DNA from: Dryococelus australis
Taxonomy: Eukaryota; Arthropoda; Insecta; Phasmatodea; Phasmatidae
Direction of reading: 5' to 3'
DNA: 64,000 nucleotides
Assembly (NCBI GenBank): GCA_029891345.1
Contig: CM057009.1
Coordinates: 298,755,466-298,819,465 of the forward strand
Within the stretch, counting starts at the first letter, position 1, and the number at the start of each line of letters is the position of its first letter. Below are positions 25,424 to 35,519 of the stretch, one piece after another. The notes below the pieces were generated by a model, which searched no databases, had not been told where the DNA came from, and saw nothing but the letters and a program-made list of their open reading frames with translations. The position numbers and the translations under genes were made by a program.

Positions 25424-25753
25424 ATATATGGAGTTATAGGTGGCAAATATAAAATAAGAAATAGATAATACAAAAAAGAGGATATAATTGGAAATGTGCA
25501 AATAACAGATTGTAAAAGATTAGAAAATTTGCAAGATGGATTATATTTAATTATTTCCAATATTTCCATTAAAACTTATCGTGGAAAGGAAATATATATT
25601 TTAAATTTCAAAAACATACAAGATTGTTTTTGCTCTAATTATTGGTTGGAAAAAGAAATAGAAGAAAAAATAGATCTAATTATAAGATTAAAGTTAAGCT
25701 CGATAAAATTAAAACAATATACAACGTGGTTTCCAAGTGGGCTTGTTAATTGA
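25424..25753 (+). pseudogene. Virus-like element gene 1, part b (broken, unknown function)
   Basis: It continues in the same direction after stops at about 25423 and 25469. The open stretch 25496-25753 contains LQDGLYLIISNISIKTYRGK and [14 protein letters not shown]. This looks like a compact beta-rich domain ending in a charged helix. It closes with a stop at 25751-25753, where it meets the minus-strand remnant tail to tail. No family can be named with confidence. Confidence 0.4.
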
Positions 25754-26230
25754 CAAATAAATTTACTGTAAATCATAACTCTAGAATTAGATTTTATCCA
25801 CGTTAAACAATCTCATCCAGCAGAATTATTATTAGTAACTATTACATTGCACTCATTTTTATATTCAGCTTGCATACAACAATTTAAATTAGCTACCAAA
25901 AAGTTAATCATCTCTTCTTTGTTAAAAATTCCAGCGATATCATGTGATATATCCAAATCTAATAAATAGCAGTGTTATTTCCGAAGTTCTTATAACATTT
26001 CCGGAAACTCTGTTAATAATGTTTCTAACTTTACATCTACTAACTTATAAGGAATGACAATTGGATTTTAATATTTTTGTCTAATTATTTCTATATCTGT
26101 GCTAATAATTTGCTTAACACCATTAATTATTTTAATATTAGAATGTAATAAATATGGCATTTTTGCTTTAACTCCGTGTCTTGCTAAATAAAATTTAAAA
26201 AAATTAGCTCTAAAAAACTGTTAAAATTTC
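25745..26230 (-). pseudogene. Virus-like element gene 2 (possible replication protein N-terminal part, broken)
   Basis: The minus strand from about 26230 down carries a frame with at least three internal stops (near 26068, 26008-25994 and 25813). Recognisable pieces are FYLARHGVKAKMPYLL, then LDLDISHDIAGIFNKEEMIN. A segment [20 protein letters not shown] follows, ending near 25745. I recall similar arrangements in uncharacterised proteins of virus-like elements in invertebrate genomes, but I cannot verify that here. The frame runs into the region that is coding on the plus strand, which suggests an inversion breakpoint near 25725-25745. Confidence 0.4.
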
Positions 26231-26264
26231 CACAAGCTTGTTTTTTTTTTTTTTACAAGAAATG

Positions 26265-27027
26265 TCTTATTTTTCATTTCTCCTTCAAAATTGAAAAAAA
26301 AATCTGTTGTTTTAAAAAGCATATGTTATCGCAAAAGGGTTCTGGTATTGGCTTAGATTCTTCCCATTTTTGCTCTCCATATGTGTAGATAATATCCCCA
26401 ATATTTGAAAGAAGATTATTATTATTTAAGTTTTTGGTTAATAACAATAATCCAAATGTTTCATTGGTTGGTTTAATTTTATTTCCTAGCAACTCTGTAA
26501 TAGAGTATTTGGTTGTAGACAGATTGGCTGCAACTTCCACTTAAGAGTTTACAATTATATGCACACATCCAAAAAGTAGTAGAAACTATGTTGGTAATAG
26601 TTGGTAAAATTAGGTAAAATTTGGAAAATGTGAAAGTAGTTGAAAGTGGAGTAATTGAAAGCAAGCACGGTGCTTTTCGTACCTATATGACAAATAAAAA
26701 ATCACCATCAATTTTTACTTTTGTATCACCAATTTCAAAACCGTGGCAAACTCCTCGCTAACCTAATTTATCATCAATAACAAATAAATTTTCAGAAATA
26801 TAGTGCCCTATTCAAATCTGGTGACTTTGGGCGGAATAATTCTCTTTCAAAAAAGGTGTTTCTTCTGGTGCTGGTGGATAATCTACATTTTTTGCAGCAA
26901 CGGGTACTAGTGCTGTTATATTTTTTTAATTTTCTTCACTTACTTGTTATACTTTTTTGCCAAGATTTTGTAATTCACGAATTAATGGTAGATCTTTTTC
27001 CTTGTTTTTTCTCATTGTGCCTCAAGG
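26265..27027 (-). pseudogene. Virus-like element gene 3 (structural or accessory protein, broken)
   Basis: Starts at a minus-strand ATG at about 27015 (MRKNKEKDLPLIRELQNLGK), which predicts a basic coiled N-terminus. Stops follow near 26953 and 26929. Then come a compact segment IDDKLG and IGDTKVKIDGDFLFVI (about 26790-26685) and a final open stretch at 26540-26274 rich in asparagine. Stops and a frame change near 26530 and 26680 break it. The middle part (G-x-K-x-IDGD) recalls a short conserved protein of invertebrate virus-like elements, possibly a penton or minor structural protein. This is a tentative family-level inference. Confidence 0.4.
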
Positions 27028-27159
27028 TTTTTTTTTTATAATTTCTATACTTCTCGATGAGCAATTTAACTCGAGAAACACACTCTGAATCATCTATTTA
27101 TATAATTTTCTTCTTATAAATAAGTTATAAAAGCAGTGAGAGTTTTAAGAGAGACACTT

Positions 27160-27983
27160 TTCTTCCAACTGATCAAACGAGGGAGAATTTAAATATTTAC
27201 AATAACAGAATCGAGTTTGATATTCCTTTAGGAGATGGCTGTTCTTTTCCAAACGAAGCTTATGTTTTGGAAGAATATCGCCTACTAACGAGAGATACAA
27301 TTGGAATTGAGGCAAAATATGACAAAAGTAGATAATATTGATGTTTGTTCTGATATTATTCCATTTCAGTTTTCTAGAGTAGACATTTCAAAACATGGAC
27401 AGCTTATTGAGGCTGTTGATAATCCAGGAATAATTTCAACAATTATGAATATTTTGCTAAGATCACCAGGTGAACAAAATAATTTAGAGTCTACTGGTGT
27501 TGATAGTAAATTTGGAGTAAAATCTGTTCATAATGATAAAATAAATGAAATAATGTATCCATTAGGATATTTGTTTGGCTTTATTCGTGATTATAATGAA
27601 GTTTACTTGAAAGGTGGTTATAAAATCACTTTTCTTCCGAAATTCGTCTGATAACGATTGTTTATTTGTTTATGAAACTAAAAAAGCAGGTGGTTCAGTT
27701 GATAAAACTTATGCTGATCCAGGTATAATTTTTATTCAAAAATTAGAAATTTTGTGGCCTATTGTTGAATACGAAGCTAACACATCAATTGCATTTAAAG
27801 AAAAGATATGTAGTTGACTACCTATATAGAAAATTAGCAGTAGTCAAAGAGAAAACAAATATAAAAATCAGTGTAGAATTTAAAAAAGCTGCTGAGACTG
27901 GTACAATTTGCAATGTTGTTTTAATTAGCCAACGTAATTTAACTTATGATTATTTGAAAGAAAATATCACTGAAGGTATATAA
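27160..27983 (+). pseudogene. Virus-like element gene 4 (capsid-like protein, broken)
   Basis: Three overlapping open stretches (27301-27651, 27614-27817, 27762-27983) give one protein-like path with frame shifts at about 27640 and 27800. Upstream coding-like sequence from about 27160 is separated by further frame changes. Visible segments are IPFQFSRVDISKHGQLIEAV, then MYPLGYLFGFIRDYNEVYLK, then IQKLEILWPIVEYEANTS. The PLGYLFGFIRDYNEV / LEILWPIVE spacing resembles a conserved protein of invertebrate Polinton-like and virus-derived elements that I believe to be a jelly-roll capsid protein, though I could not check this. The 3' end (27823-27983) is also present, inverted, in the left terminal repeat. 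Confidence 0.5.
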
Positions 27984-28629
27984 ATTTTTTATTTGATTAA
28001 ATGGATAATGTAAACAATTTTTTTCTTTGTCTTATATATACATGTACACATTTGATTAAAAATCAGTAGAGGACTATTGTATATCTCGGCGGAAGTCATC
28101 AATTTAACTAAAATTCACCCAAATTTCTCACTTTCAAGCAACAATTTTTCAATCTCTCCTTCAAAGATTATTCATCTCGTCAGTCTCACCCCCAAAATCA
28201 AGATAATTTAACCCAAATCTTCATTCTCAATTACCGGAACGTTTTTTAAAAACATACTTTGTTCACTCTTTGATCAGTGGTACATTTTCAGGGTGAATCA
28301 GGCTAATTTTATGTCAAAAAGGGTAAATATTTACTTTCAATTTGAAAGTCAGATCAATTAGTCAAAAATTATATCACAAGAAAAGTATGAAAATTCTTGG
28401 AATTTCATCAAAAATATGATGATTTAGCTTGAAAATAAGTCTCTAAAGAACCACACACAATGCGTGAACAGAAGTTGAAAATTGATATTTGATTTTGACG
28501 TTAAATATGATTGATTTTGAGTTGCTCTTTGTATGATTTGACGGGGAATTAGATATTTGCTTGAGTTTAGCTTGCAATTGGTTGAATTTTATTTAAATTA
28601 TTGAGTTGTGCCAAGATCTGCAATAGACG
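27823..28629 (-). repeat. Right terminal inverted repeat of the nested element
   Basis: Partner of 23764-24646. It includes the last ~160 bp of the capsid-like gene, then a non-coding stretch, ending in the shared terminus at 28629. It lacks about 110 bp present in the left copy. Confidence 0.85.
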
Positions 28630-28824
28630 TCTACTGTCTAGAATGGAGGTGGCCCAGAACGTGCAACTTTGGCACAATGCCCATCGACCTTCCACTTTGA
28701 CTAATGCGACAGTTGATTTGGGCCTGTTTACCTTTCGTGCAATCGCACGGCTAGACAGCCTACTGAGATGGCATCCCACAATCACTCCCTTATCGAAGTC
28801 CGATAGCTCTGTACCTCGTGCCAT
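28630..28824 (-). pseudogene. Tc1 transposase, N-terminal DNA-binding part
   Basis: Minus-strand start codon at 28824-28822. The protein begins MARGTELSDFDKGVIVGC and continues LSRLSSRAIARKVNRPKST, a paired-like helix-turn-helix typical of the Tc1 N-terminus. Coding similarity then decays through a VEGR segment (about 28695) into the junction with the nested element. The start is about 110 bp from the transposon end at 28933, the usual Tc1 layout. It is the missing N-terminus of the part at 23763-22906, although the two junction sequences overlap instead of abutting. Confidence 0.85.
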
Positions 28825-29179
28825 CTCCTTGTCAACTGGCTCTACACCGGCCTGCAGCGTTTGGCGGCCACACAAATCAACTTACTGAATTACCTATCTT
28901 CACGGGTGGCCAATTACTTTTTGGTCGTTAGTGTAGTAAACTGGTATTTATACAATAGTTTTTTATTCAATTTATTTTATTTCTGTGACCTACAAATTTT
29001 AATATTTTATGGCAAAATAGGTAAACAAAATAAAACATAATTTTATTCAAAGGCATTTTATACAACTAATTAATGCAGTCGTCCATGCAGTCGCAAAAAA
29101 TCACAATTTTCTTCGTTATATATGTATCTCAGTATATGCAACTTTGTGATAAGTTACAGCCTTTTATGCTTCTCGCTAT

Positions 29180-29840
29180 TCGCACTTGTGTTGTCCTTGT
29201 GCAAAAAATATCGTGATATTTATTACTCCCGAACACCGTGCAGGGCATGTTATGTAGGCAACTACACGTTTGAGGACATGTACCGAAGTCACAAGAGACC
29301 TCCATGCAGCAAACTTGTTGGAGAGGTACTGTGGAGAAATGCGATTCACCTTTACAGGTCTTTTCATATCTAAGTAAATGGTCAAAACCTCTGAACTGCT
29401 TACCGCAGTTGTCATAAAAATATGACATGCGACAGGGAATCTTGGCACAATGAAATATTTAATGGCGCATTACACAGTAGGCGAAATCAAATGTCTTACA
29501 GAGAAGGGTCACTGATGACGATGTAGTGGTTCAGGCAAAGACTCGGACGGACCTGTTGGAGATGCAATTGCTGGTATGAGCTAAAGAAGCAGTGATGCCA
29601 GCAATGGTGTTCTAAGTACCTCAGCCGGAAATTTCGGTGGTTCCATTGAAGACTTCGTAGGCGTTACAGCGGAAGAAGTCGGTTATACTGAACCTTCTGT
29701 AGATGATCGTGCTGCACTGGTGGAAGTAGTTGCTGCTAGTGATATAGACATCACAGCTGAAGAAGTCGATGGCACTGGTAAAACAGGGGACATCTCACTC
29801 AATGAAAAAATCGATGGCGATAAACCATAGGCGTGCAATA
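29180..29840 (+). pseudogene. Possible zinc-finger protein relic with acidic tail
   Basis: On the plus strand 29238-29310 translates to PCRACYVGNYTFEDMYRSHK followed shortly by a cysteine, with C-x2-C and H-x4-C spacing like a zinc finger. The minus strand of the adjoining piece (29428-29360) also reads like a finger (YDNCGKQFRGFDHLLRY) but lacks one cysteine and one histidine. At 29590-29830 a plus frame is open without an ATG and is rich in D, E, V and A. I cannot name the family. It could be transposon-borne. Confidence 0.3.
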
Positions 29841-30254
29841 TACACTCCACTTTAACATAACTGACCATGGATTACCTGGCGTAGAAGATAGCCGATAAGA
29901 TCCTCCTTTTACATTAGCTATTGTTAAACTAAGCTTCTCGGCTACCCCCATTGCTTATAATATACGCGTATGCTAGCTCTATGAAGTCATATTGACTTTG
30001 AACCAATGGTATTACACCATGAGACCCTTCACACGCCATTCGACGCAGGACGACGCAAGGACACTTGTCCCAAAATACAACATAACCAAAGGTCTTACAA
30101 ACAGTAGAGAAATTCCTTTATGACAGCAAATGTTATTGGCTTCAGAAATGTCATTACCTTGACTAAAAACGCAGACAACACATGAGTTCTGAGAGACACT
30201 TTTTTATTTGAGATCAAACTTTCAAAACTGCATATGTTTAAATGCAACATAAAA

Positions 30255-30258
<4 letters not shown>
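29841..30258. other. Unannotated DNA
   Basis: No gene, RNA or repeat recognised between the acidic frame and the (AT)n tract. Confidence 0.5.

Positions 30259-30334
<76 letters not shown>
30259..30334. repeat. (AT)n microsatellite
   Basis: An uninterrupted run of about 38 AT dinucleotides. It directly abuts the left copy of a 165-bp direct repeat. Confidence 0.98.
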
Positions 30335-30338
<4 letters not shown>

Positions 30339-30500
30339 AATGGGTCCACATTGGCTTGCGCAACTTGGCGATACAATTTGAGGTAACCCACATTTGTGAA
30401 ATAATTTTAAATGGTACGAACCGAGAGGATGGTTTGCTGGTTTTTAATATACGTTTTTAAAATGTGCTTGTCAGAACACATTTTTAATATTCACTATACT
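30335..30500 (+). repeat. 165-bp direct repeat, left copy
   Basis: Begins GTTGAATGGGTCCACATTGG and ends around gtcagaacacatttttaata. It matches 31132-31293 in the same orientation with scattered substitutions. Only short, unrecognised frames lie in the 630 bp between the copies. Confidence 0.85.
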
Positions 30501-31131
30501 TTGTTAGCAAGGGGGGTTGCACAGAATAGAGTGCGCTCCGAACATTAACGACTGGCTGTGCTCAGCCGCTCCGCCTTTGGGCTGTCTTGACAACCTACAT
30601 GACTCCTAGTCCTTCCCATATCTATGGATCCCCTCCTACCACGCATCCGCGTCGAGCTTGTCTCTAATTGGTCACTGGCTACAGTTTGAAGTTTGGGCCT
30701 TCTGTTCATGTCGATAGCTCGTCCACTTCTACGCCAGCAAGCATTTGAGTAACTTCGCTTTAATTTCTGTTCCTGGTCCTGATGGGTTTTCATGCAATGT
30801 TAAGTTGCTGCGCATTACGACTTTGTAGCTGACGACAATTAGAACATCTCCATGGCTGACGGCGAGAAGCATTGGTGGGCTTGCCGTATAATGCAGTCAG
30901 CTTGAATTAAGATTTTGTGTCGCCTAGTCAAGCAATTCTAGGGTTGCGCATATAGCTTTTATTATAACTTTATCTTGTGCCCGCAGTGTTTAAATTCTGG
31001 TTTTGGCTTAACTTATTAGATGCGTGTGGCCCTTAGAGTTTTCTGTTGTATGTAGCTTTGCACTTAGATTATGGTTGAAAGTAGTTTTGGATATTCATAT
31101 TTTGCTAGCCGCCTGAAACGTGATGACTTGT
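30501..31131. other. Spacer between direct repeats
   Basis: Contains one minus frame (30793-30545, 82 codons, basic) with no recognisable domain, and AT-rich DNA otherwise. I cannot say whether the repeats plus spacer form one element. Confidence 0.5.
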
Positions 31132-31293
31132 TGAATGGGTCCGCATCGGCTTGCGCAACTTGGTGATACAATTAGAGGTAACCCACCTGTGTGAAATATT
31201 TCAAATGGTACGAATCGAGGATAGTCCGTTGGTTTTAAATATACGTTTTTTAATTATGCTTGTCAGAACACATTTTTGATATTCACTAGAATT
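31132..31293 (+). repeat. 165-bp direct repeat, right copy
   Basis: Begins GTTGAATGGGTCCGCATCGG. It is the same family as 30335-30500. Confidence 0.85.
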
Positions 31294-32899
31294 TGGAAGG
31301 CCGTCATGGCGCTCTAGTGAAATTTCGTAATGAAATTCAGTATTAATACGAGAAGGGCAGTTTAAATGTTTTGAGCTTCTTTTAATCTTAATTATTTAAA
31401 ACCCAATATTGCAATTGTATTTTCCCTATTGTGTATACATCTGGTGATAATGTTTAGTACTGGTTGGTTAAAGAAAGAGCCCTTATAAGTTAAGAGATTT
31501 TTAAAGCATTCCAGTGTAGAATGTAAATTGTGTTCGCCCAAGGTTTTATATATATTTTTAAAGCAAAGTGAATTTTATATTGTATGTATATATATATATA
31601 AGTTTTATAAAAACTTCTACCACACATGCAAATTTTACTACAGTACAAGATATGACTGGATTCTTTTACACAATCACATAATCCCCTAAAATGATGCAAA
31701 ACCTGAAGGTTTTCTGATATTACGGTCGAGACTGGAAATTACAATTATAGCCTTCTCGTCACACCCTGGCATTTTGTGCATGCTGATATAACATTTGGTA
31801 TAAAATAAACAGCCTTCTAAAATGTATACTGCCTGGAATAACACTGCCCTAGTATTTTTTTTAATTTACACAGTGAATATATATCTTTGTTGCACTCTAA
31901 CATTTGGTAATATTTGGTAAAGCTGAAACTTCTATTCTTTAAAAGTTTTATAAAATACATCGTTCTTAAGGAACCACATTTTCGCATTTAATTTATTCTA
32001 AAACAGGCAACAATTCCACTTTACCAATAGTGAAAACTTTGTATTATAATACTGGTGTTACCATGCATATAATTTGTCTCATTTGCCTAGATAACATTCT
32101 AGTATTTTCCGAAATTTTACTTTAAATAACATCCCTTGACTAGGCGTACACTTTAATGAAAACATTACAAACTGTCCTGTTATTTTTTAAAATTACTTTA
32201 CAGAATTTTGCTAATTCTTTTGTAACTACCGCAGAATTCCAGTCATTTGAACTACTAGACAACAAGTCTAAAATATTCTGGGTTTCAAAACCTATCTCCA
32301 ATGGTTCTGGCCGAAAAGGACACTAATTTTGTCGAATTATAACTTATCTCATTTTGCAGCTCTGGTCACATACCCAATGGCCGAGTCTCTGACGACCAGT
32401 CGGCCGAGGGATCCATTTATACCAGAATAATACAGGGAAAGGACATTTCACGACAATATTTATTTGTACAGTATATTCGCGAATAATGGGTATTTCCGGT
32501 ACTGGTACCTTTATCGTTCAAACCTCGCGGGGTACACGAATACAAGCACCTGCAACTCGAGCGCCAACAGGGCTTGTAACCAACATCCAACAGCATACGG
32601 CGGCCACTTATTATGCCTTGAGTTTCGTGTACGTGCAGCCACGTTGACGGGCTTCAGCGATGCGTCTTGTGCAACACGTACCCGTAACCGTTCGCCGAAA
32701 TCACATGTCGTTTTCAACATAAGGTAAAAAGGCACTCAGCCAGTTTTTAATTTTTCGTAAGTCTGTGAATTAGGGATATTACAGAAATAATCGCTGTAAA
32801 ATAATTTGTGTCACAGTACACAGGCGGCCAGGCGGGCGGCTGGGCAAAACAGGTACATGCAGTCAGCTAGGGCTGCGAGCTGGTGATTTTCCACAGGTA
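31294..32899. other. Unannotated DNA with a CpG-richer patch
   Basis: 31290-32470 is AT-rich and featureless, apart from a short (TA)n at about 31587-31600. At 32500-32740 the sequence is CpG-rich and open in both strands (87 codons plus, 74 minus). No domain is recognisable, so I do not call a gene. Confidence 0.45.
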
Positions 32900-33226
32900 A
32901 TGAGACAGCATGTCTCATCCTTCACCCCTATCGGAGGTCCTCCTCAGAAGAAGACAAAGATGAAGGACTCAGGATCGCAGCTGCCAGGAATCAACTCGGA
33001 ATGGTCAGTTCCGGATGGACCCTCTAACAACTTCTCTCTCAGGATCACTAACTCTTCCTCGGGTTCCAGTGCTCGGAACAGATCAAAAATCCTCGTGACG
33101 TCACATGCCAGCTCCATCAACTACTGTGTGAGCATTAAGACTGCCACACCTTTCTCGACCTTCTCACGAGAAGAAACAATGAGCCGTACTGTGGGGACAG
33201 AAACCCTATCCAAGTCCGTATTCTGA
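32900..33226. other. Open region of unknown nature (both strands readable)
   Basis: The plus frame has 108 codons (starting MRQHVSSFTP), serine-rich and without a domain. The minus strand has one nearly open frame with a single stop, containing IFDLFRALEPEEELVILREK, an amphipathic helix-like stretch. The minus frame lies downstream of the integrase relic at 34205-33585 and could belong to the same retroelement. Undecided. Confidence 0.25.
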
Positions 33227-33584
33227 AATCCCTATATTTACATATTTCCAACTCAATATTGGAATTCACTGATGATGTCATACACAGTGTAGCAAATTTA
33301 TTTAACGTCTTAAACACTAAATGAAGATAAATAACACTGAATGAAAAATGAGCATGGAATTTAGAGATGCTCGGTGTTGCGGTCCTGTACAGATAATTAA
33401 AACCTTATCCTAAAAACATGACCCAATGAAATGAATGTACACAAAACAAACTACATAATAACCTAAACAAACACAAAATACACTAATCAGAGTTAATCCT
33501 ACATCATACAATCACAAAGATCTCCAAGATAAAACAATTCTTGCCCAACCATACAAACATTATCATAACAACTTCAATCGAGAA

Positions 33585-34205
33585 AGATACCCCTTGACTA
33601 CATTTCTAGGATTCTTTTCCTCCTCAAGCAACACCATTCCCGGCATCAAAAATTTACGAAGTACAAAAGCTCCTACATAATTCGGGGCTAGTTTAGCGCA
33701 AAATTAAACGTCTTTGTTACTAAGACAGTGGGTCTCCAAGATAACTCTTTCCTCCACTTTAAAGGACGTACTTCCCTGAATTTTATTGTGCTGACAGGCA
33801 AGCCCGACATGATATTTTCTTAAATTTCTTATGGTTTCATCCCACACAGTCTCTAGATATTTGTTCTGCTTTATTGAATCAATACAGATATTATGCAAAC
33901 CTCAAGCATTTATAAGAGGATGAAACAACTGCTGCCAAAAAAGATTTCAGCAGGAACCTTTCTGGTCGCATTACTTAGAACGTCGTTAAAACCGAATATT
34001 TTTCATCTCTGACGAGACAAAACAATTAGTGCTACATGTAACCAGATATATGGGGGAACCAAACAAGGGAAAAAACGTTGTCTTAGAACTTTGCAAATTT
34101 CTGATGATTTCATTGATCTGAGGGAGAACACAAACAAAAATTTACTAAAACTATCCATCGCAACAAGAATTAATGCCCTGCAACCTGATGTACTGAACTA
34201 TTTTA
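33585..34205 (-). pseudogene. Gypsy-type integrase relic
   Basis: On the minus strand the integrase core begins at about 34190 with LVAMDSFSKFLFVF, the typical first catalytic aspartate context (D in ILVVVDRFSK-like). Stops and frame changes follow. Next comes a late-core piece, SNATRKVPAEIFFGS (about 33985-33940). The C-terminal domain (about 33800-33590) has FKVEERVILETHCL, FCAKLAPNYVGAFVLRK and a final segment ending GYLSRLK. The order matches the core plus C-terminal domain of a Ty3/Gypsy integrase. The protease, RT and RNase H parts are not found upstream, so only a fragment remains. It is a different lineage and opposite strand from the element at 44.1-54.6 kb. Confidence 0.7.
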
Positions 34206-34345
34206 ATTGACCAGTGCACTCTAGTGGGCGAAACTAAAAATAACATGATAGTAGATGGAGGATGTTGATGAATGTGGCTGGAAGGGGTGGATGCCTGCCG
34301 ACTTATTAGAGCATGCGAAAAATTGACCGATTAAATAAACAATAA
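34206..34345. other. Short unannotated stretch
   Basis: Lies between the integrase relic and the GGTCA-type repeat. No signal seen. Confidence 0.4.
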
Positions 34346-34349
34346 AAAT

Positions 34350-35460
34350 GTCGAGGGCGACATTGGGGCAGCCTCTAGAAATGTAAGTTTTTTAAACAAA
34401 ATTTTTAATAATACATTTTCTAAAAATCTTTGTATTTTTAGGGGTTCTTTTTGGAATCTTCTAGAATGTTTAGAAAAGTTTTAGAATTTTAAAGAATTTT
34501 TTAGAATTTGTAGGATATTTTTGGGTTAAAGGTTAATGGTCATGGGGTTTGGGTCAAGTGCCCTGAATTATGAGTCTTGAGTCAAGGTCTTGAGTATTGG
34601 GTCTTGAGTCTTGAATCTTCGGTCTTGGTTCTTGGGTTTTGAGTCTTGGGCCTTGGGTATTGGGTCTTGAATCTTGGGTCTTGGATGTTGGGTCAAGTGT
34701 CTTGTGTCTTGGCTCAGGGGTTTTGAGTCTTGGATTTTGAGTCTTGAGACCTGAGTCTTGGGTCTTGAGTCAAATATCAAGAGTTTTTTGGGATTTTGGA
34801 ATTTTTTGATAATTTTTTGTACTTTTCGGTAATTTTAGTTTTCAAAGTCATTCAAGGTCATGGGAATTGGGTTAATGTCAAAGATAATATTCACTGACAT
34901 CTAGCACAGCTGATTAGATGGACACTCTGGTCGACTTGGCGACGGCCGGTCATTTCGGGAGCTTAGTCGATCGACCTGTTATCGAACCTCGGACCACATA
35001 CATACACATCTTAAAAAATATTTCAAAAAATCATTTTTTAATAATTAGAATTTTTATTTTTTTTATTTTTTTATTTACAGGTTTATTGGTGAGGGGGCAG
35101 GTTAAAATTATTTAATTTTATAAAATAATATTTTTATTTATTGAAATTGTGATCCGTGGCGACTCTCTAATCCGACATAATTATTAAAAATTCAAGTTGG
35201 CTTGCCAATACTTTCAAATATTTAATTAAAATATTTTTATAAAATTTGTTATTAAAATCATTTCTACAGTTACAGGTTGCTGGTGATGGGTTGTAAGTGT
35301 CCTTGGGGGGGGGGGGGGGGAGGGGAGATGAACGAGGCTGCAGGCCGCGCCTGTGACATCATCCAAGATGACGACCAGAAACACGATGGCGGTAGGTCGG
35401 AGCCCCGAGCCCGACCCTGGACCCTTTGCATGAAGGAACTGTGCCCTACTACTCACAAGC
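34350..35460 (+). repeat. GGTCA-type composite repeat
   Basis: Layout in order: a T-rich AGAATTTT region (34380-34530) and a short-period array of GAGTCTTGGGTCTT-like words (34565-34775). Next is a TCAAGGTCATGG block (34850-34862), then a module (34900-35010) shared in inverted orientation with 20150-20330. The end is AT-rich, followed by a G run (35301-35318) and an AAGATG block (35365-35395). It resembles the composites at 14.2-15.5 and 19.9-20.4 kb, so all three are probably one dispersed non-coding family. Confidence 0.65.
34565..34775 (+). repeat. Short tandem array of (G)GGTCTTGAGTCTT words
   Basis: Units of about 14 bp built on GTCTTG, TTGGG and TTGAG recur about a dozen times with variation. 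The reverse strand translates to an open but purely repetitive frame that I reject as coding. Confidence 0.85.
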
Positions 35461-35519
35461 TCTAACTGCTATGGTATATCATTCTATTTTTGTAAACACA
35501 TACTTTCATATGTTGTTTT

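Larger units (their letters stand above)
23764..28629. mobile_element. Nested 4.9-kb virus-like transposon with ~0.8-kb TIRs
   Basis: This element is bounded by long inverted repeats (23764-24646 and 27823-28629), both beginning GTCTATTGCAGATCTTGGC. It is distinctly more AT-rich than the flanking Tc1. It holds remnants of at least three or four genes on both strands (24690-25753 plus, 26230-25745 minus, 27027-26265 minus, 27160-27983 plus). The arrangement (long TIRs, convergent gene blocks, capsid-like gene at one end) suggests a small Polinton-like or virus-derived DNA element integrated in the genome. I find no recognisable protein-primed polymerase, retroviral-type integrase or packaging ATPase, so it is either a reduced lineage or non-autonomous. 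All genes are broken. Confidence 0.65.
22843..28933 (-). mobile_element. Tc1-like transposon, split by a nested element
   Basis: The terminal inverted repeats are CACTATCGACCAAAAAGTAA at 22843 and, reverse complemented from 28933, CACTAACGACCAAAAAGTAA. Both sides are flanked by TA (22841-22842 and 28934-28935), the hallmark Tc1/mariner target duplication. The transposase is encoded on the minus strand: its N-terminal part is at 28824-28630 and the rest at 23763-22906. A 4.9-kb element (23764-28629) lies between. The split is inside the linker between the DNA-binding and catalytic domains. Confidence 0.85.

Noticed and set aside
30242-30460. Plus frame with an (IY)n stretch
   Set aside because: It translates the (AT)n microsatellite.
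34568-34780. Minus-strand frame of repeated SRPKTQ/DSKP words
   Set aside because: A direct read-out of the 14-bp GTCTTGAG array.
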